Shown: positions 51,572 through 59,914 of the stretch, piece by piece
Layout: each line of letters begins with the position of its first letter
Position numbering within the stretch: the first letter of the stretch is position 1
Assembly: GCF_003448965.1 (NCBI RefSeq)
Contig: NZ_QRGC01000008.1
Span: 62,001-126,000 of the forward strand
Direction: 5' to 3'
DNA from: Oceanicella sp. SM1341
Lineage (GTDB): Bacteria > Pseudomonadota > Alphaproteobacteria > Rhodobacterales > Rhodobacteraceae
DNA: 64,000 nucleotides
Position numbers and translations under genes: made by a program
Notes under the pieces: generated by a model
What the model was told of the DNA's origin: nothing
What the model saw: only the letters and a program-made list of their open reading frames with translations
Database searches by the model: none

Positions 51572-52825
51572 ATGACGCGCTTCAACGCCTTCAACCTCGT
51601 CCGTCACGCCCTCACCGGCAACCGCAACTGGACCGAGCAATGGCCCGACGCGGAGCCGAAGGCGGAATACGACGTGGTGATCGTCGGCGCCGGCGGCCAC
51701 GGGCTGGGCTGCGCCTACTACCTCGCGAAAGAGCACGGCATCACCAATGTGGCGGTGATCGACAAGGGCTGGCTCGGCGGCGGCAACACCGGGCGCAACA
51801 CCACCATCATCCGCTCCAACTACCTCTACGACGAGAGCGCGCGGCTGTTCGACCACTCGGTCGACCTCTGGGAGGGGCTGAGCCAGGAGCTGAACTACAA
51901 CGTGATGTACTCGCGCCGCGGCTGCATGATGCTGGCCCATTCGGTGCACGACATCCAGAGCTTCAAGCGCCACATCCACGCCAACCGGCTCAACGGCGTC
52001 GACAACCGCTGGCTCACGCCCCAGGAGGCGAAGGACTACTGCCCGCCGCTCAACATCTCGCCCGACGCGCGCTACCCGGTGCTGGGCGCCGCCCTGCAGG
52101 AGCGCGCCGGCACCGCCCGGCATGACGCGGTGGCCTGGGGCTATGCCCGGGGCGCTGCCGCCCGCGGCGTGGACATCATCCAGAACTGCCCGGTGACCGC
52201 CATCCGCCGCGGCCCCTCCGGCGGCGTCATCGGGGTGGAGACCGCGCGTGGCTTCATCCGCGCGAAGAAGGTCGCCGTCTCGGCCTCGGGCCACAACACG
52301 ATGGTGATGGACACCGCCGGCGTGCGCCTGCCGCTCGAGAGCTTCCCGCTGCAGGCGCTGGTCTCCGAGCCGGTGAAGCCGGTGTTCCCCTGCGTGGTGA
52401 TGTCCAACACCGTGCATGCCTACATCAGCCAGTCCGACAAGGGCGAGCTGGTCATCGGCTCGGGCACCGACCAGTACACCAGCTACTCCCAGCGCGGCGG
52501 CCTGCCGCTGATCGAGCACACGGTGGCCGCGATCACCGAGGTGTTCCCGATCTTCAACCGCATGCGCATGCTGCGCAAATGGGGCGGCATCGTCGACGTG
52601 ACACCGGACCGTTCGGCGATCATCTCGAAAACCCCCGTGCAGGGGCTCTACGTGAACTGCGGCTGGGGCACCGGCGGCTTCAAGGCCACGCCGGGCGCGG
52701 CCCACACCCTCGCCTGGACCGTGGCGAAGGACGAGCCCCACCCGATCAACGCGCCCTTCACCCTCGAGCGCTTCCGCACCGGCCGGCTGATCGACGAGGC
52801 GGCGGCTGCGGCCGTCGCGCATTGA
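51572..52825 (+). CDS. soxB: Sarcosine oxidase beta subunit
   Basis: A 417-residue FAD/FMN flavoprotein and the catalytic subunit of heterotetrameric sarcosine oxidase, which demethylates sarcosine to glycine. The dinucleotide site is [18 protein letters not shown], followed by [21 protein letters not shown] and, near the end, [15 protein letters not shown]. Length and N-terminus ([18 protein letters not shown]) match the family well. It starts the soxBDAG operon. The stop codon lies in a 28-bp sequence that is duplicated just downstream. Confidence 0.95.
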   Translation: MTRFNAFNLVRHALTGNRNWTEQWPDAEPKAEYDVVIVGAGGHGLGCAYYLAKEHGITNVAVIDKGWLGGGNTGRNTTIIRSNYLYDESARLFDHSVDLWEGLSQELNYNVMYSRRGCMMLAHSVHDIQSFKRHIHANRLNGVDNRWLTPQEAKDYCPPLNISPDARYPVLGAALQERAGTARHDAVAWGYARGAAARGVDIIQNCPVTAIRRGPSGGVIGVETARGFIRAKKVAVSASGHNTMVMDTAGVRLPLESFPLQALVSEPVKPVFPCVVMSNTVHAYISQSDKGELVIGSGTDQYTSYSQRGGLPLIEHTVAAITEVFPIFNRMRMLRKWGGIVDVTPDRSAIISKTPVQGLYVNCGWGTGGFKATPGAAHTLAWTVAKDEPHPINAPFTLERFRTGRLIDEAAAAAVAH

Positions 52826-52890
52826 CCTGCGCGCAAATGAAAAGCCGCATTGACCTGCGCGCACATGAAGAACCCGCACTGACTGCGCAC
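52819..52890. repeat. Tandem duplication spanning the soxB stop codon
   Basis: Copies start at 52819 (28 bases), 52847 (29 bases) and, degenerate, 52876. Each begins GCATTGACCTGCGCGCA or a variant and ends in an ATGAA-type segment, so the soxB end (His codon and TGA) is copied into the spacer before soxD. It produces no longer protein and probably reflects replication slippage. Confidence 0.8.
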
Positions 52891-52931
52891 ACCGGAAACG
52901 ACCTGAACCGCCGCCCCCGAGGACCCTCGCG

Positions 52932-53234
52932 ATGCTGCTGATCCATTGCCCCTACTGCGACGAGACCCTGCCGGAGCTCGAGTTCGCCCATGCCGGCGAG
53001 GCGCATGTCGCCCGGCCGGAAAACCCCTCGGCGCAGAGCGATGCCGAGTGGGAGGAGTTCCTCTTCATCCGCCGCAACGTGAAGGGCCCGCATTACGAGC
53101 GCTGGCGCCACACCCACGGCTGCGGGCGCTTCTTCAACGCGGTGCGTGACACGGTGAGCGACCGGTTTCTCGCCACCTATCCCGCCGGCGCCCCGCGCCC
53201 CTCCCTCGCCAGCCTGACCGGAGAGAGCGAATGA
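52932..53234 (+). CDS. soxD: Sarcosine oxidase delta subunit
   Basis: A 100-residue zinc-binding subunit of heterotetrameric sarcosine oxidase. The metal ligands are visible as CPYC near residue 6 and HTHGCGRFF near residue 60. RPENPSAQSDAEWEEFLFIRRN is typical of the family. It overlaps soxA by four bases and has no membrane or secretion signal. Confidence 0.95.
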   Translation: MLLIHCPYCDETLPELEFAHAGEAHVARPENPSAQSDAEWEEFLFIRRNVKGPHYERWRHTHGCGRFFNAVRDTVSDRFLATYPAGAPRPSLASLTGESE

Positions 53235-56200
53235 GCCGCTTCCGCGTGCCCGGCCGCGGCCGGGTGAACCCCGACCGCCCCGTCACCTTCCGCTTCGACG
53301 GCCGCCCGGTGCAGGGCTGCGAGGGCGACACGGTCGCCTCCGCGCTGCTGGCAAACGGCATCCACCTGATGGGCCGGTCCTTCAAGTACCACCGCCCGCG
53401 CGGCGCCGTGGCCGCGGGCTCGGAGGAGCCGAACGCGCTCATCAACACCCGCCGCGGCCCCGGCCGCGCCGAGCCCAACACCCGTGCGACGATGCAGGAG
53501 ATCTGGCCCGGCCTCGAGGCCCGCCCGCAAAACTGCTGGCCGCGGCTCTCCTTCGACCTCGGCGCGGTGAACGACCGGGCCTACATGCTGTTCTCCGCCG
53601 GGTTCTACTACAAGACCTTCATGTGGCCGCGCAGCTTCTGGGACAAGCTCTACGAGCCGGTGATCCGCGCCGCCGCCGGCCTCGGCGTCTCGCCCTCCGA
53701 GGAAGACCCCGACACCTACGCCTCGCGCTACCTGCACACCGACGTGCTGGTGGTGGGCGCCGGCCCCGCCGGCCTCGCCGCCGCCCGCACCGCCGCCGAG
53801 GCCGGCCTGCGCGTGGTGCTGGTCGACGAGCATGCCGAGGCCGGGGGCACCCTGCTCTCCGAGCCGCAGGCCCGCATCGCCGGCCTCCCCGCCTGGGACT
53901 GGCTCACGGCCGAGCTCGCGGCGCTGAAGGCGCTCGGCGTGCGGGTGATGACCCGCACCACCGCCATCGGCTATTACCACCAGAACATGATCGGCCTGTG
54001 CCAGCGCCTCACCGATCACCTCGCGGAACTCCCCGCCGACACCCCGCGCGAGCGCATGTGGCGCCTGCGCGCCGCCCGCGTCGTGCTCGCCCAGGGCGCG
54101 CTGGAAAAGCCGCTGGTGTTCGACGGCAACGACCGCCCGGGCGTGATGCTCGCCGGCGCCGCCCAGACCTACCTGCACCGCTTCGGCGTGCGGGTGGGCG
54201 ATCGGCCGGTGATCCTCACCAGCCATGACAGCGCCTGGCACGCGGCCTTCGATTTGCAGGACGCGGGCGCGAAGGTAGCCGCCATCGTCGACACCCGCGC
54301 CGCACCCCCCGCCGCCCTCGCCGGCGAGGCCCAGGCCCGCGGCATCCGCGTGCTCGCAGGGTTCACCGCCACCGCCACCTCCGGCCGGCTGCGCGTGCGC
54401 TCGGTGCGGGTACACCCGGTCAGCGCCGGCACGGTCGGCGCGGGCGAGGAGATCGCCTGCGACTGCCTGCTGATGTCCGGCGGCTGGACCCCTTCGCTCC
54501 ACCTCTTCTCCCACACGAAGGGCAGCCTCGCCTGGGACGAGGACCGCACCACCTTCCTGCCCGCCGACACGCCGGAGGACTGCGTGATCGCCGGCGCGGG
54601 CCGCGGCCTCTGGGGCATCGCCGCCACCCTCGCCGACGGCGCGGAGAAGGGCGCCGAAGTCGCCGCCTCCCTCGGCCGCGGCGCCTCCGCCCCCGCCCTG
54701 CCGGTGGAGGGCGACCGCACCGGCTCCGGCACCTCCCACACCGAGCTTGCGACCGACCGCAGCCCCTCCCGCGCCCGCGCCTTCGTCGACTTCCAGAACG
54801 ACGTCACCGCGAAGGACCTGCGCCTCGCCGTGCGCGAGGGCATGCGCTCCATCGAGCACGTGAAGCGCTACACCACCAACGGCATGGCCACCGACCAGGG
54901 CAAGATGTCCAACATCAACGGCCTCAACATCGCCGCCGACGCGCTGGGGCGCGCGCAGCCGAAAGTGGGGCTCACCACCTTCCGCCCGCCCTACACGCCC
55001 ACCTCCTTCGGCGCCTTCGCGGGCTACCACCGGGGAGGGCATTTCGAGGTCACCCGCCGCACCGCCATCGACCCGCTGGCCGAGGCCGCGGGCGCGGTGT
55101 TCGAGCCGGTGGGCCAGTGGCGCCGCGCCCGCTACTTCCCCCGCCCGGGCGAGGACATGGACACGGCCGTGGCGCGCGAATGCCGCGCCACCCGTACCGC
55201 CATCGGCATGTTCGACGCCTCCACCTTAGGCAAGATCGAGGTGGTCGGCCCGGACGCGGTGGAGTTCATGAACCGCATGTACACCAACCCCTGGACCAAG
55301 CTGCAGCCCGGCCGCTGCCGCTACGGCCTGCTGCTGGGCGATGACGGCTTCATCCGCGACGATGGCGTGATCGGCCGCCTCGCGCATGACCGGTTCCACG
55401 TCACCACCACCACCGGCGGTGCGGCGCGCGTGCTCAACATGATGGAGGACTACCTCCAGACCGAGTGGCCCGAGCTCGACGTCTGGCTCACCTCCACCAC
55501 CGAACAGTGGTCGACCATCGCGCTCAACGGCCCGAGGGTGGCCGAGCTGCTGCGCCCGCTCGTCGAGGGGGTCACCCTCACCGAGGAGGCCTTCCCGCAC
55601 ATGTCGGTGGCCGAATGCACCGTGGCCGGCATGCCGGCGCGGCTGTTCCGGGTGAGCTTCACCGGCGAGACCGGCTTCGAGGTGAACGTGCCCGCCCCCA
55701 TGGGCCCCGCGCTGTGGCAGCGCCTCGCCGAGGCCGGCGCGCCGCTCGGCCTCACCCCCTACGGCACCGAGGCCATGCACGTGATGCGCGCCGAGAAGGG
55801 CTACATCATCGTGGGCCAGGACACCGACGGCACCGTCACCCCCGCCGATGCCGGGCTGACCTGGGCGGTGGGCAAGGCGAAGCCCGATTTCGTCGGCAAG
55901 CGCGGCCTCGCCCGCCCCGACCTCACCGCCCCGGGCCGCCGCCAGCTCGTCGGCCTGCTCACCGAAGACGGCACGACGCTGCTCGAGGAGGGCGCGCAGA
56001 TCGTGCTCGACCCCGCCCAGCCGGTGCCGATGAAGATGGTGGGCCATGTCACCTCCGCCTACCGCTCCGAGGCGGCGGGCCGGCCCATCGCCCTCGCGCT
56101 CGTCGAGGGCGGGCACGGCCGGATGGGCGAGACCGTGCACATCCCCATGCCCGACCGCACCATCGCCGCCACCATCACCGGCTGCGTGTTCCACGACCCC

Positions 56201-56245
56201 GAGAACACCCGCCTGAAGCTCGCCGCCCCGGGAGGAGACGCATGA
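53231..56245 (+). CDS. soxA: Sarcosine oxidase alpha subunit
   Basis: A 1004-residue subunit. The N-terminal domain starts with ferredoxin-like TFRFDGRPVQGCEGDTVASAL and SFKYHRPRG. An NAD/FAD-binding module follows with VLVVGAGPAGLAAARTA near residue 173, and the C-terminal half (about 590-1004) is a glycine-cleavage T-like tetrahydrofolate domain with FDASTLGKIEVVGPDA and TGFEVNVPA. The family binds NAD and passes the methyl group to folate, making methylene-tetrahydrofolate or formaldehyde. Coupled to soxD and soxG by four-base overlaps. Confidence 0.96.
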   Translation: MSRFRVPGRGRVNPDRPVTFRFDGRPVQGCEGDTVASALLANGIHLMGRSFKYHRPRGAVAAGSEEPNALINTRRGPGRAEPNTRATMQEIWPGLEARPQNCWPRLSFDLGAVNDRAYMLFSAGFYYKTFMWPRSFWDKLYEPVIRAAAGLGVSPSEEDPDTYASRYLHTDVLVVGAGPAGLAAARTAAEAGLRVVLVDEHAEAGGTLLSEPQARIAGLPAWDWLTAELAALKALGVRVMTRTTAIGYYHQNMIGLCQRLTDHLAELPADTPRERMWRLRAARVVLAQGALEKPLVFDGNDRPGVMLAGAAQTYLHRFGVRVGDRPVILTSHDSAWHAAFDLQDAGAKVAAIVDTRAAPPAALAGEAQARGIRVLAGFTATATSGRLRVRSVRVHPVSAGTVGAGEEIACDCLLMSGGWTPSLHLFSHTKGSLAWDEDRTTFLPADTPEDCVIAGAGRGLWGIAATLADGAEKGAEVAASLGRGASAPALPVEGDRTGSGTSHTELATDRSPSRARAFVDFQNDVTAKDLRLAVREGMRSIEHVKRYTTNGMATDQGKMSNINGLNIAADALGRAQPKVGLTTFRPPYTPTSFGAFAGYHRGGHFEVTRRTAIDPLAEAAGAVFEPVGQWRRARYFPRPGEDMDTAVARECRATRTAIGMFDASTLGKIEVVGPDAVEFMNRMYTNPWTKLQPGRCRYGLLLGDDGFIRDDGVIGRLAHDRFHVTTTTGGAARVLNMMEDYLQTEWPELDVWLTSTTEQWSTIALNGPRVAELLRPLVEGVTLTEEAFPHMSVAECTVAGMPARLFRVSFTGETGFEVNVPAPMGPALWQRLAEAGAPLGLTPYGTEAMHVMRAEKGYIIVGQDTDGTVTPADAGLTWAVGKAKPDFVGKRGLARPDLTAPGRRQLVGLLTEDGTTLLEEGAQIVLDPAQPVPMKMVGHVTSAYRSEAAGRPIALALVEGGHGRMGETVHIPMPDRTIAATITGCVFHDPENTRLKLAAPGGDA

Positions 56246-56805
56246 CCATGACCCCGGACCTCTCCGCCCCCGGCCCGCTCGCCGAAAGCGCCGCCGCGAA
56301 GCTGAGCCTCGCCGTCCCCTGCGCCCGGCTCTCGCTGCGCGCCCGCGGCGCGGCGGTGGCGCCGCTCTCCGCCGCCCTCGGGCTCACGCTGCCCGAGCGT
56401 ATCGGCACCCGCGCCTCCACAGCGGCGGGCGACACCGAGGCCCTGCGCCTCGGCCCCGACGAATGGGTGCTGCACGCCACCCCCGCGGCCCTGCCCGGCC
56501 TCCTCGCCGCCTGCGCCGCCCTCTCGCCCGAGCACCCGCACAGCGCGGTGGACATCTCGGGCCGCGAGCTCACGCTCGTCCTCGAGGGCCCGCGCGCGGC
56601 CGAGCTGCTCACCCTCGGCATGCCGCGCGACCCCGACAGCATCGCGCCGGGCGAGGGCCGCCGCACCCTGTTCGACGGCGTGAGCGTGGTGCTCTGGCGC
56701 GAGGCCGACACCCGCTTCCGCATGGACATCTGGCACAGTTTCGCCCCGCACCTCGCGAGCCTGCTCGCCACCGGCTGCGCCGAGCTCGCCGCGGAAACCG
56801 CCTGA
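56242..56805 (+). CDS. soxG: Sarcosine oxidase gamma subunit
   Basis: A 187-residue subunit with the family pattern LRLGPDEWVLHA, SAVDISGRELTLVLEGPRAAELL and FRMDIWHSFAPHLASLL. It completes the heterotetramer. The ATG follows GGAGGAGACGC and overlaps the soxA stop. No folate-metabolism gene follows; the operon ends at a hairpin. Confidence 0.94.
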   Translation: MTMTPDLSAPGPLAESAAAKLSLAVPCARLSLRARGAAVAPLSAALGLTLPERIGTRASTAAGDTEALRLGPDEWVLHATPAALPGLLAACAALSPEHPHSAVDISGRELTLVLEGPRAAELLTLGMPRDPDSIAPGEGRRTLFDGVSVVLWREADTRFRMDIWHSFAPHLASLLATGCAELAAETA

Positions 56806-56835
56806 GGCCGCGCCCCGCACCGGCACCGCACAAGC

Positions 56836-56862
56836 GCGGGGCCGGTGACACCCCGGCCCCGC
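56836..56862. terminator. Bidirectional terminator after soxG
   Basis: GCGGGGCCGG and CCGGCCCCGC pair perfectly over 10 bp with a seven-base loop, between the convergent soxG (stop 56805) and the small secreted-protein gene (stop 56951). Confidence 0.65.
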
Positions 56863-56950
56863 AGGCGCCGCTCCATGTCACGGCTCGGCCCCTGCGCCGC
56901 CGCATTCCCCCCGGCGTGGGTCCGGCGCGCCGGGCCACCGGCGCCGCCGC

Positions 56951-57424
56951 TCACTCCGCCTGCAGGTTCTTCGCGAGGAACCGGCCGGCGCGCTGCCAGC
57001 TCTCGTCGGTGTCGCCGCGGAAGTTCAGCTCGCGCCGGCGCAGCACCGTGCCGCCGGGCACCTCGACGAGCTGCGCATACATCCGCATGATCAGCTCCGA
57101 GGTCTTCACCACCACGAGGAACAGCGCCTCGTCCGCCCCCGCCGCCGCGGCGAGGTCGAGCAGGCATTGCGCGTCGCCGGTCTCGCAGGCGGCGTCCACC
57201 TCGCCCGCCTGCAGCAGCACCGTGCCGCTGTAGCGCGCGCCGAGGTCGTGCTCGAGCGCGCCTGCCATCGCCTCCATCCGGCCGGCATGCGCGGCGCCGC
57301 GCGCCGCGTCCTCGCCGGACGTGTCGAGCATGCGCAGCGGCATCACCCCCAGGGTGGCCGCCTGCGCCCCGCCGGTGAGCGCGAGCCCCGCGCACACCGC
57401 CATGGCCCCGATGAGCTTCCGCAT
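56951..57424 (-). CDS. Small secreted protein, DUF2380-like
   Basis: A 157-residue protein with a signal peptide (MRKLIGAMAVCAGLALTGGAQA) and a mature start ATLGVMPLRMLDTSGED that resembles the DUF2380 group of periplasmic proteins of unknown function. Two cysteines (ACETGDAQC) could form a disulfide. The end WQRAGRFLAKNLQAE is also group-like. No enzymatic residues can be named. It is a single gene, 138 bases downstream of the FAD oxidase on the same strand. The family call is from memory and uncertain. Confidence 0.7.
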   Translation of the reverse strand: MRKLIGAMAVCAGLALTGGAQAATLGVMPLRMLDTSGEDAARGAAHAGRMEAMAGALEHDLGARYSGTVLLQAGEVDAACETGDAQCLLDLAAAAGADEALFLVVVKTSELIMRMYAQLVEVPGGTVLRRRELNFRGDTDESWQRAGRFLAKNLQAE

Positions 57425-57562
57425 CACCGTCTCCCTTGCCTGAACGGCGGCCAGCCCGCCGCCCCGCCCATCAGGCCACGGGCCCGGGCCGGGGCGTATA
57501 GGATCAAGGTGCAATTGCCCCGCCCCCGCCGGGCGGCGGGACTCACCCCGGGCAGCCGCGCC

Positions 57563-58855
57563 TCAGAACCCCAGCGCGTCGCGCAGCCGGTACCACTGGA
57601 TGGTGGCCTGCACCGCCGGCTTGCGCAGGAAATGGAAGGGGATGGGCCGCATCGGCGCCACGGGGAAGTCGAGCTCCGCCTCCGGCCTGCCCGTCGCCCA
57701 GTCGGCCAGCACGCCGCCCATGGCGGTGGCGAGCGCCACGCCCCGGCCGTTGTAGGCGGTGGCCGACATGATGCCCTCGCCCAGGGGCGCGAGATGGGTG
57801 AAATGGTCGGTGGTGAGTGCGAGGAACCCGCCCCAGGCATGCGCCCAGTCCGGCTCGCCGAGCTGCGGGAACAGGTCGGTCGAGACATCGCGCAGCACCT
57901 GCATCAGCCGCGCCGTGCCCCTGTCGTCGAACGAGCCGCGCCCGCCCATCAGCAGCCGGCCCTCGGCGTCCATGCGGTAATACACCATCACCCGCCGCGT
58001 GTCGGCCACCGCCTGCCGCCCGGGCAGGATGGAGCGGCGCAGGTTGTCCGAGAGCGGCCGCGTCGCCACCTGCACCGAGCGCACCGGCACCATGGTGCGC
58101 GCCAGCGGCGCGGCGAGATCGCCGGTATAGGCATTGGTCGCCACCACCACCCGCCGGGCGCGCAGCACACCGCCCGCGGTGCGCAGCACATGCACGTCGC
58201 CCTCGCGCTCGAGCGCGGTGACCGCCGAGCCGCCATGCACCACCGCGCCCTGCGCCTGCGCCGCCGCGGCGAGGCCGAGCGCGTAGTTCAGCGGGTGCAG
58301 GTTGCCGCCGCGCGGGTCGAACAGCGCGCCCAGGTAGGCGCCCGAGCCGATCATCGCCCCGGTCTCCTCGCGGCTGAGCAGGCGCAGCGGCACGCCGAGG
58401 GCATTCCACTGCCGCACCCGCTCGGTGATCACCTTCATCGAGGCGGCATCATGCGCGGGCTGCACCCAGCCGGGCTGCACCGCGTCGCAGGCGATGCCGT
58501 GGCGGCGGATGATGTCGAACACCAGGTCCGGCGCGCCGGAGGAGAGCCGCAGCATGCGCCCGCCCATCTCCGCGCCGAAGCGGGCGACCACCGCCTCCGG
58601 GTCCTCCTTCAGGCCGGGGTTCACCTGGCCCCCGTTGCGCCCCGAGGCGCCCCAGCCGGGGCTCTGCGCCTCCAGCACCGTCGCCCGCACGCCGCGCTCC
58701 GCGAGATGCAGCGCGGTGGAGAGGCCGGTGAAACCGCCCCCCACGATGGCCACCTCGGTCTCCGCCGCGCCGCTGAGCGGCGGGGTGTGCGGGGCGGGAT
58801 TGGCGGTCGCGGTATACAGGCTGTCGGCCACCACCGGGCGTTCGTCGGGGATCAT
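57563..58855 (-). CDS. FAD-dependent amine oxidase/oxidoreductase (PuuB/OrdL-like)
   Basis: A 430-residue DAO-family flavoprotein. The FAD site is VAIVGGGFTGLSTALHLAERG (about residues 34-54), followed by GASGRNGGQVNPGL, and the C-terminal MSATAYNGRGVALATAMGG completes the site. The group includes gamma-glutamylputrescine oxidase, which makes an aldehyde, ammonia and hydrogen peroxide. The PuuR-like regulator and polyamine-type transporter next door fit that role, but glutamate-putrescine ligase is not in view. Downstream of the 27-bp palindromic array on the same strand. Confidence 0.88.
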   Translation of the reverse strand: MIPDERPVVADSLYTATANPAPHTPPLSGAAETEVAIVGGGFTGLSTALHLAERGVRATVLEAQSPGWGASGRNGGQVNPGLKEDPEAVVARFGAEMGGRMLRLSSGAPDLVFDIIRRHGIACDAVQPGWVQPAHDAASMKVITERVRQWNALGVPLRLLSREETGAMIGSGAYLGALFDPRGGNLHPLNYALGLAAAAQAQGAVVHGGSAVTALEREGDVHVLRTAGGVLRARRVVVATNAYTGDLAAPLARTMVPVRSVQVATRPLSDNLRRSILPGRQAVADTRRVMVYYRMDAEGRLLMGGRGSFDDRGTARLMQVLRDVSTDLFPQLGEPDWAHAWGGFLALTTDHFTHLAPLGEGIMSATAYNGRGVALATAMGGVLADWATGRPEAELDFPVAPMRPIPFHFLRKPAVQATIQWYRLRDALGF

Positions 58856-58910
58856 CGCATCGGGTCCTTGCGCTGCGCCCCGCCGGCGCGGGCCGGGCGG
58901 GAGCGGATGT

Positions 58911-59142
58911 GCCGGCTGGCGCCGGCGAGTGGGTCTTGCCGGCCTCCGCCGGGGGATCTTGTCTGCCGGCTGGCGCCGGCGCGTAGCATCTGCCGGCGTC
59001 CGCCGGCGGGTAACGGTTGCCGGCTGGCGCCGGCGGGGTCAGGGGCGCCGGCTCGCGCCGGCGGAAGAGAGCGCCGGCTTGCGCCGGCTCCGGCGGACTG
59101 CCGGCGGGCCGGCAGGTTGCCTGTCTGCCGGCTGGCGCCGGC
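58911..59142. repeat. Nine-copy 27-bp-period palindromic repeat array
   Basis: A 16-bp core, GCCGGCTGGCGCCGGC or close variants, starts at 58911, 58938, 58965, 58992, 59019, 59047, 59073, 59100 and 59127, so periods are 27, 27, 27, 27, 28, 26, 27 and 27. Four cores are identical; others change only the central four bases or one arm base. Cores are separated by about 11 bases of unrelated sequence. Each core folds into a short stem. It fills the gap between the regulator stop and the oxidase start. The geometry recalls CRISPR but the units are far too short. Confidence 0.88.
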
Positions 59143-59174
59143 GGGTCCGGTCCGCGCACGGGCAGGCGTCCGGC

Positions 59175-59831
59175 TCAGTAGAACGCCGGGCTCCCCACCC
59201 AGATCACGTCCGCCTCCTCCGGCCCCTCGTTCCAGAAGCGGATCATCTCGGTGGCCTCGAAGGCGAAACTGTCGCCGCCGTGCAGCAGGTGCAACCGCCC
59301 GCCGATCTCGAGCGAGAGCGTGCCCGCCAGCACCGTGCCGCATTTCGCCCCCTCGGGGTGGTTGTAGGGCGCCTCGCCGCTGCTGCCGCCGGGGCGGATG
59401 AGCATGCGCATCATCTGCACCCTGCGGCAGGCATCGGGGGTGAGCATTTCCTTGATCATGCCGCGCGCGCTCAGGTCCAGCACCCGGCGCGCGCCGCGGC
59501 GCACGATGCAGGCCTCCTCCGGCGCGGCACCGGCGGGGCCGGAATTGTCGAACAGCCAGCTCGCCGGCATGTCGAGCGCGGCACAGAGCGCCACCATCGT
59601 CTCGAGCGAGGGCGCGGAGATGCCGCGCTCCACCTGGCTCAGCAGCGCGGCCGACACGCCGGCCCGCCCCGCCACCTCCTGCAGCGACAGCTGCCGCAGC
59701 TTGCGCCGGTCGCGCAGCCGCGCCCCGATGCGCGCGGCCCCCTGCGCCGCCTCCCCGGCCGGGGCCGGCGCCTCACCCTCCGGGCCCCGGCGGGGGCCCG
59801 GCTCACGCCGGGAGGAAGTTTTCGTGGTCAA
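59175..59831 (-). CDS. XRE-cupin regulator (PuuR-like)
   Basis: A 218-residue repressor-type protein. A helix-turn-helix occupies about residues 36-92 (LRDRRKLRQLSLQEVAGRAGVSAALLSQVERG) and a cupin sensor domain about 115-218 (YNHPEGAKCGTVLAGTLSLEIGG). The arrangement is that of PuuR, which controls putrescine use in enterics. The only start that fits is a TTG at 59831, with GGAG about ten bases upstream. That TTG lies inside the palindrome GTCAAAATTTGAC, which suggests autorepression. It is divergent from the polyamine-type transporter. Confidence 0.88.
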   Translation of the reverse strand: MTTKTSSRREPGPRRGPEGEAPAPAGEAAQGAARIGARLRDRRKLRQLSLQEVAGRAGVSAALLSQVERGISAPSLETMVALCAALDMPASWLFDNSGPAGAAPEEACIVRRGARRVLDLSARGMIKEMLTPDACRRVQMMRMLIRPGGSSGEAPYNHPEGAKCGTVLAGTLSLEIGGRLHLLHGGDSFAFEATEMIRFWNEGPEEADVIWVGSPAFY

Positions 59832-59839
59832 AATTTGAC
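59827..59839. promoter_or_regulatory. Candidate XRE-cupin operator, site 1
   Basis: GTCAAAATTTGAC is a perfect palindrome around a central A and overlaps the regulator start codon. It lies in an AT-rich island (59818-59915) that stands out sharply from the surrounding GC-rich DNA. Confidence 0.55.
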
Positions 59840-59875
59840 AACTCCATGATTCTCATTTCAAGCTGTAACAATCAG

Positions 59876-59889
59876 GACAAAATTTCAAC
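59876..59889. promoter_or_regulatory. Candidate XRE-cupin operator, site 2
   Basis: GACAAAATTTCAAC repeats the CAAAATTT core of site 1 with one imperfect arm, 49 bases away, and is followed by the same CAAC. It lies 26 bases upstream of the binding-protein ATG. Confidence 0.45.
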
Positions 59890-59914
59890 AACACTGAAAT
59901 CGACAGGGTAAAAG

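Noticed and set aside
58911-59142. CRISPR array
   Set aside because: The regular repeat-spacer layout is striking, but the repeats are 16 bp and spacers about 11 bp, well below CRISPR sizes, and no cas gene is present.
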